Of a DNA stretch of 7,649 nt, positions 5,872 through 7,649 are shown piece by piece (position 1 is the stretch's first letter; each line of letters begins with the position of its first letter). The position numbers and the translations under genes were made by a program. The DNA is from Chitinophaga pinensis (GTDB lineage Bacteria; Bacteroidota; Bacteroidia; Flavobacteriales; Flavobacteriaceae). Under the pieces are notes generated by a model. That model searched no databases. It was not told the DNA's origin and saw only the letters and a list, made by a program, of their open reading frames with translations. The stretch lies in contig CALPNL020000092.1 of the NCBI GenBank assembly GCA_943324925.2, positions 1 to 7,649 of the forward strand, in the 5' to 3' direction.

Positions 5872-7332
5872 ATGAAAAAAAATATTAAAATAATAGGTTC
5901 TGGATTTTCATCAATTGCTGCGGCTTGCTATTTGGCGAAAAATGGCCATCAAGTAACAGTTTTCGAAAAAAATCAATCCATTGGCGGTAGAGCCAGACAA
6001 TTAAAAAAAGAAGGATTCACTTTTGATATGGGTCCGAGTTGGTACTGGATGCCCGATGTTTTTGAACGCTTTTTCGGTGACTTCAATAAAAAGCCCTCTG
6101 ATTATTACGAATTAATAAAATTATCCCCTGCCTACAGAGTATATTACGGGGTAGAAGATTTTATTGCTATCGCCGACAATTTAGAAGAAATAATCAGGAC
6201 TTTTGAAGCAATAGAAAAAGGAAGCGGAAAAGTACTAGCTAAATTTATGGCGGAGGCCAAAAGCAATTATGATATTGCTATAAAAGATTTGGTTTACCGT
6301 CCTGGAGTTTCTCCATTAGAATTAATCACCACCGAAACCGCTTTAAAAGTAGGTCAGTTCTTTAGCAATATCAGCAAGGACGTTCGAAAGAAATTTAAAA
6401 ACGAAAGACTAATTCAAATATTAGAATTTCCCGTTTTATTCCTAGGAGCAAAGCCTTCCGATACGCCTTCGTTTTATAGTTTTATGAATTATGCTGATTT
6501 TGGAATGGGAACTTGGCATCCAAAAACTGGAATGTACGACGTGATTCGTGGTATGGAAAGTTTGGCATTAGAACTTGGCGTAACATTTAAAACGAATTCA
6601 AATATTGAAAAAATAATCGTCGAAAATAAAACTGCCGTTGCATTGCAAATTAACGGTGAAAGAATAAAAGCAGACATCATTTTGAGTGGTGCCGATTACC
6701 ATCATTCAGAAACTTTATTGGATGAAGAACACCGTGCATACTCAGAAAAATATTGGGCAAGCAAAACTTTCGCCCCTTCTTCCCTACTTTTTTATGTGGG
6801 TTTCAATAAAAAAATTGAAAATATAACGCACCACGCCTTGTTTTTTGATGTCGATTTCAATCAGCACGCCAAAGACATTTATGACGAACCAAAATGGCCT
6901 GACAATCCGTTGTTTTACGCTAATTTTCCTTCGATTACAGATGAAACCGCAGCCCCAAAAGGAATGGAATCTGGGTTTTTCTTAATTCCGTTAGCACCCG
7001 GAATTGAAGATACTGAAGCTTTGCGAGAAGCCTACTTTGAAAAAATAATTGATCGTTTTGAAGCATTAACTCAGCAAAATATAAAAAATAATATTATTTT
7101 TAAAGAATCTTTTTGCAAAAACGATTTTGAAGAGGTTTATAATTCCTATAAAGGTAATGCCTATGGAATGGCAAATACACTAATGCAAACAGCGTTTTTG
7201 AGACCAAAATTAAAAAGCAAAAAGGTAGAAAATTTATATTTTACGGGACAATTAACTGTTCCAGGGCCAGGTGTTCCGCCAGCTTTGATTTCAGGAAAAT
7301 TGGTTGCCGAATTAATTGAAAAACACCTTTAG
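5872..7332 (+). CDS. crtI: Phytoene desaturase (CrtI-type FAD oxidoreductase)
   Basis: The 486-residue flavoprotein desaturates phytoene stepwise towards lycopene (3-4 double bonds). The N-terminal dinucleotide-binding fold is IIGSGFSSIAAACYLAKNG (7-25) followed by VFEKN, with E32 expected to bind the FAD ribose, then the GGRARQ motif (38-43) and FDMGPSW (51-57). The C-terminal signature TGQLTVPGPGVPPALISG (458-475) is the carotenoid-desaturase FAD/substrate motif. Length is normal for CrtI (about 490). An in-frame TTG at 5860 would add MLHF, but it lies inside the -7 promoter element; ATG 5872 places the Rossmann strand directly at the N-terminus as usual. The third glycine of GxGxxG is Ser14. 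crtB starts 2 bases after the stop, so the two are co-translated. A CrtN/CrtD-like desaturase is the alternative, but pairing with crtB favours CrtI. Confidence 0.93.
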   Translation: MKKNIKIIGSGFSSIAAACYLAKNGHQVTVFEKNQSIGGRARQLKKEGFTFDMGPSWYWMPDVFERFFGDFNKKPSDYYELIKLSPAYRVYYGVEDFIAIADNLEEIIRTFEAIEKGSGKVLAKFMAEAKSNYDIAIKDLVYRPGVSPLELITTETALKVGQFFSNISKDVRKKFKNERLIQILEFPVLFLGAKPSDTPSFYSFMNYADFGMGTWHPKTGMYDVIRGMESLALELGVTFKTNSNIEKIIVENKTAVALQINGERIKADIILSGADYHHSETLLDEEHRAYSEKYWASKTFAPSSLLFYVGFNKKIENITHHALFFDVDFNQHAKDIYDEPKWPDNPLFYANFPSITDETAAPKGMESGFFLIPLAPGIEDTEALREAYFEKIIDRFEALTQQNIKNNIIFKESFCKNDFEEVYNSYKGNAYGMANTLMQTAFLRPKLKSKKVENLYFTGQLTVPGPGVPPALISGKLVAELIEKHL

Positions 7333-7334
7333 AT

Positions 7335-7649
7335 ATGAAATATCTTTTTGACAAAATATCTTTTGATTGTAGCCGAAACGTTACAAAATCTTATAGTACT
7401 TCCTTTTCTTCGGCAGTAAAAATGCTTGCACCAAATATCAGACAAGACATTTATAATATTTATGGGTTTGTGCGTTTTGCAGACGAAATTGTAGATAGTT
7501 TTCACGATTATAATAAGGAGGAATTGTTTGCTAGTTTTGAAAAAGATTTGGAGATGGCTTTGCAAAATAAAATTAGCCTAAATCCTATTCTAAATGCCTT
7601 TCAATATACGGTAACTAAATATGAAATTCCAAATGAATTGATTGCTGCT
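7335..7649 (+). CDS. crtB: Phytoene synthase, N-terminal part (cut by the window end)
   Basis: The first 105 residues of a squalene/phytoene synthase family protein are present, running open to the window edge; full-length proteins have about 280 residues. It joins two geranylgeranyl diphosphates into phytoene, the substrate of the preceding CrtI. Seen here are the N-terminal SYSTSFSSAVKMLAP (19-33) and the first Asp-rich, Mg2+/diphosphate-binding motif YGFVRFADEIVDSF (43-56), with D50 and D54 as the DxxxD pair. The second Asp-rich motif lies beyond the window. The ATG at 7335 is 2 bases after the crtI TAG, so translation is coupled and no separate promoter is needed. Squalene synthase-type relatives are possible, but the crtI neighbour settles the call. 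Confidence 0.95.
   Translation, partial: MKYLFDKISFDCSRNVTKSYSTSFSSAVKMLAPNIRQDIYNIYGFVRFADEIVDSFHDYNKEELFASFEKDLEMALQNKISLNPILNAFQYTVTKYEIPNELIAA

Noticed and set aside
6489..6680. 63-residue open frame on the minus strand
   Set aside because: It is antisense inside crtI, with no independent support.
7329..7565. 78-residue open frame on the minus strand
   Set aside because: It is antisense to crtB, whose own frame shows the phytoene synthase DxxxD motif.

Overview
The window looks like an AT-rich Flavobacteriaceae chromosome segment (Bacteroidetes). The evidence is the Bacteroidetes-type -7 promoter elements (TAnnTTTG), the absence of clear Shine-Dalgarno sequences, tRNA genes without an encoded CCA, and protein sequences typical of the family (a MerR/B12 regulator followed by crtI and crtB, and large tandem amidohydrolases). 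I see no mobile element, CRISPR array or phage gene.

Layout. Positions 1-343 are a tRNA block on the + strand: a left-truncated tRNA-Lys(UUU), a second and identical tRNA-Lys(UUU), a short terminator, a tRNA-Leu(GAG), and a very strong hairpin that can terminate transcription from both sides. Positions 402-4696 hold a two-gene minus-strand operon. Its first gene encodes a 996-residue exported two-module amidohydrolase, and its second, only 2 bases downstream, a 433-residue exported amidohydrolase-fold protein. Of the three amidohydrolase modules in the pair, only the C-terminal module of the large protein keeps the metal-binding residues. Positions 4697-4913 are a divergent, very AT-rich intergenic region with inverted and direct repeats.

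Positions 4914-7649 are the left end of a carotenoid cluster on the + strand: a CarH-like MerR regulator with the cobalamin-binding signatures W-x9-EH and E-x-H-x-x-G, then crtI (phytoene desaturase), then the start of crtB (phytoene synthase), cut by the window edge. CrtB makes phytoene and CrtI desaturates it towards lycopene. The regulator is probably a B12- and light-responsive repressor of these genes.

The most interesting signal is regulatory. Dyads with the same GTAA/TTAC half-sites occur upstream of the regulator gene (4821-4847) and in the regulator-crtI gap (5817-5828 and 5853-5867), the last directly over the crtI -7 element. They are good candidates for the operators of the adjacent regulator. 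I did not find a wholly novel system; the carotenoid photoregulation module and the partly dead amidohydrolase pair deserve the second look.
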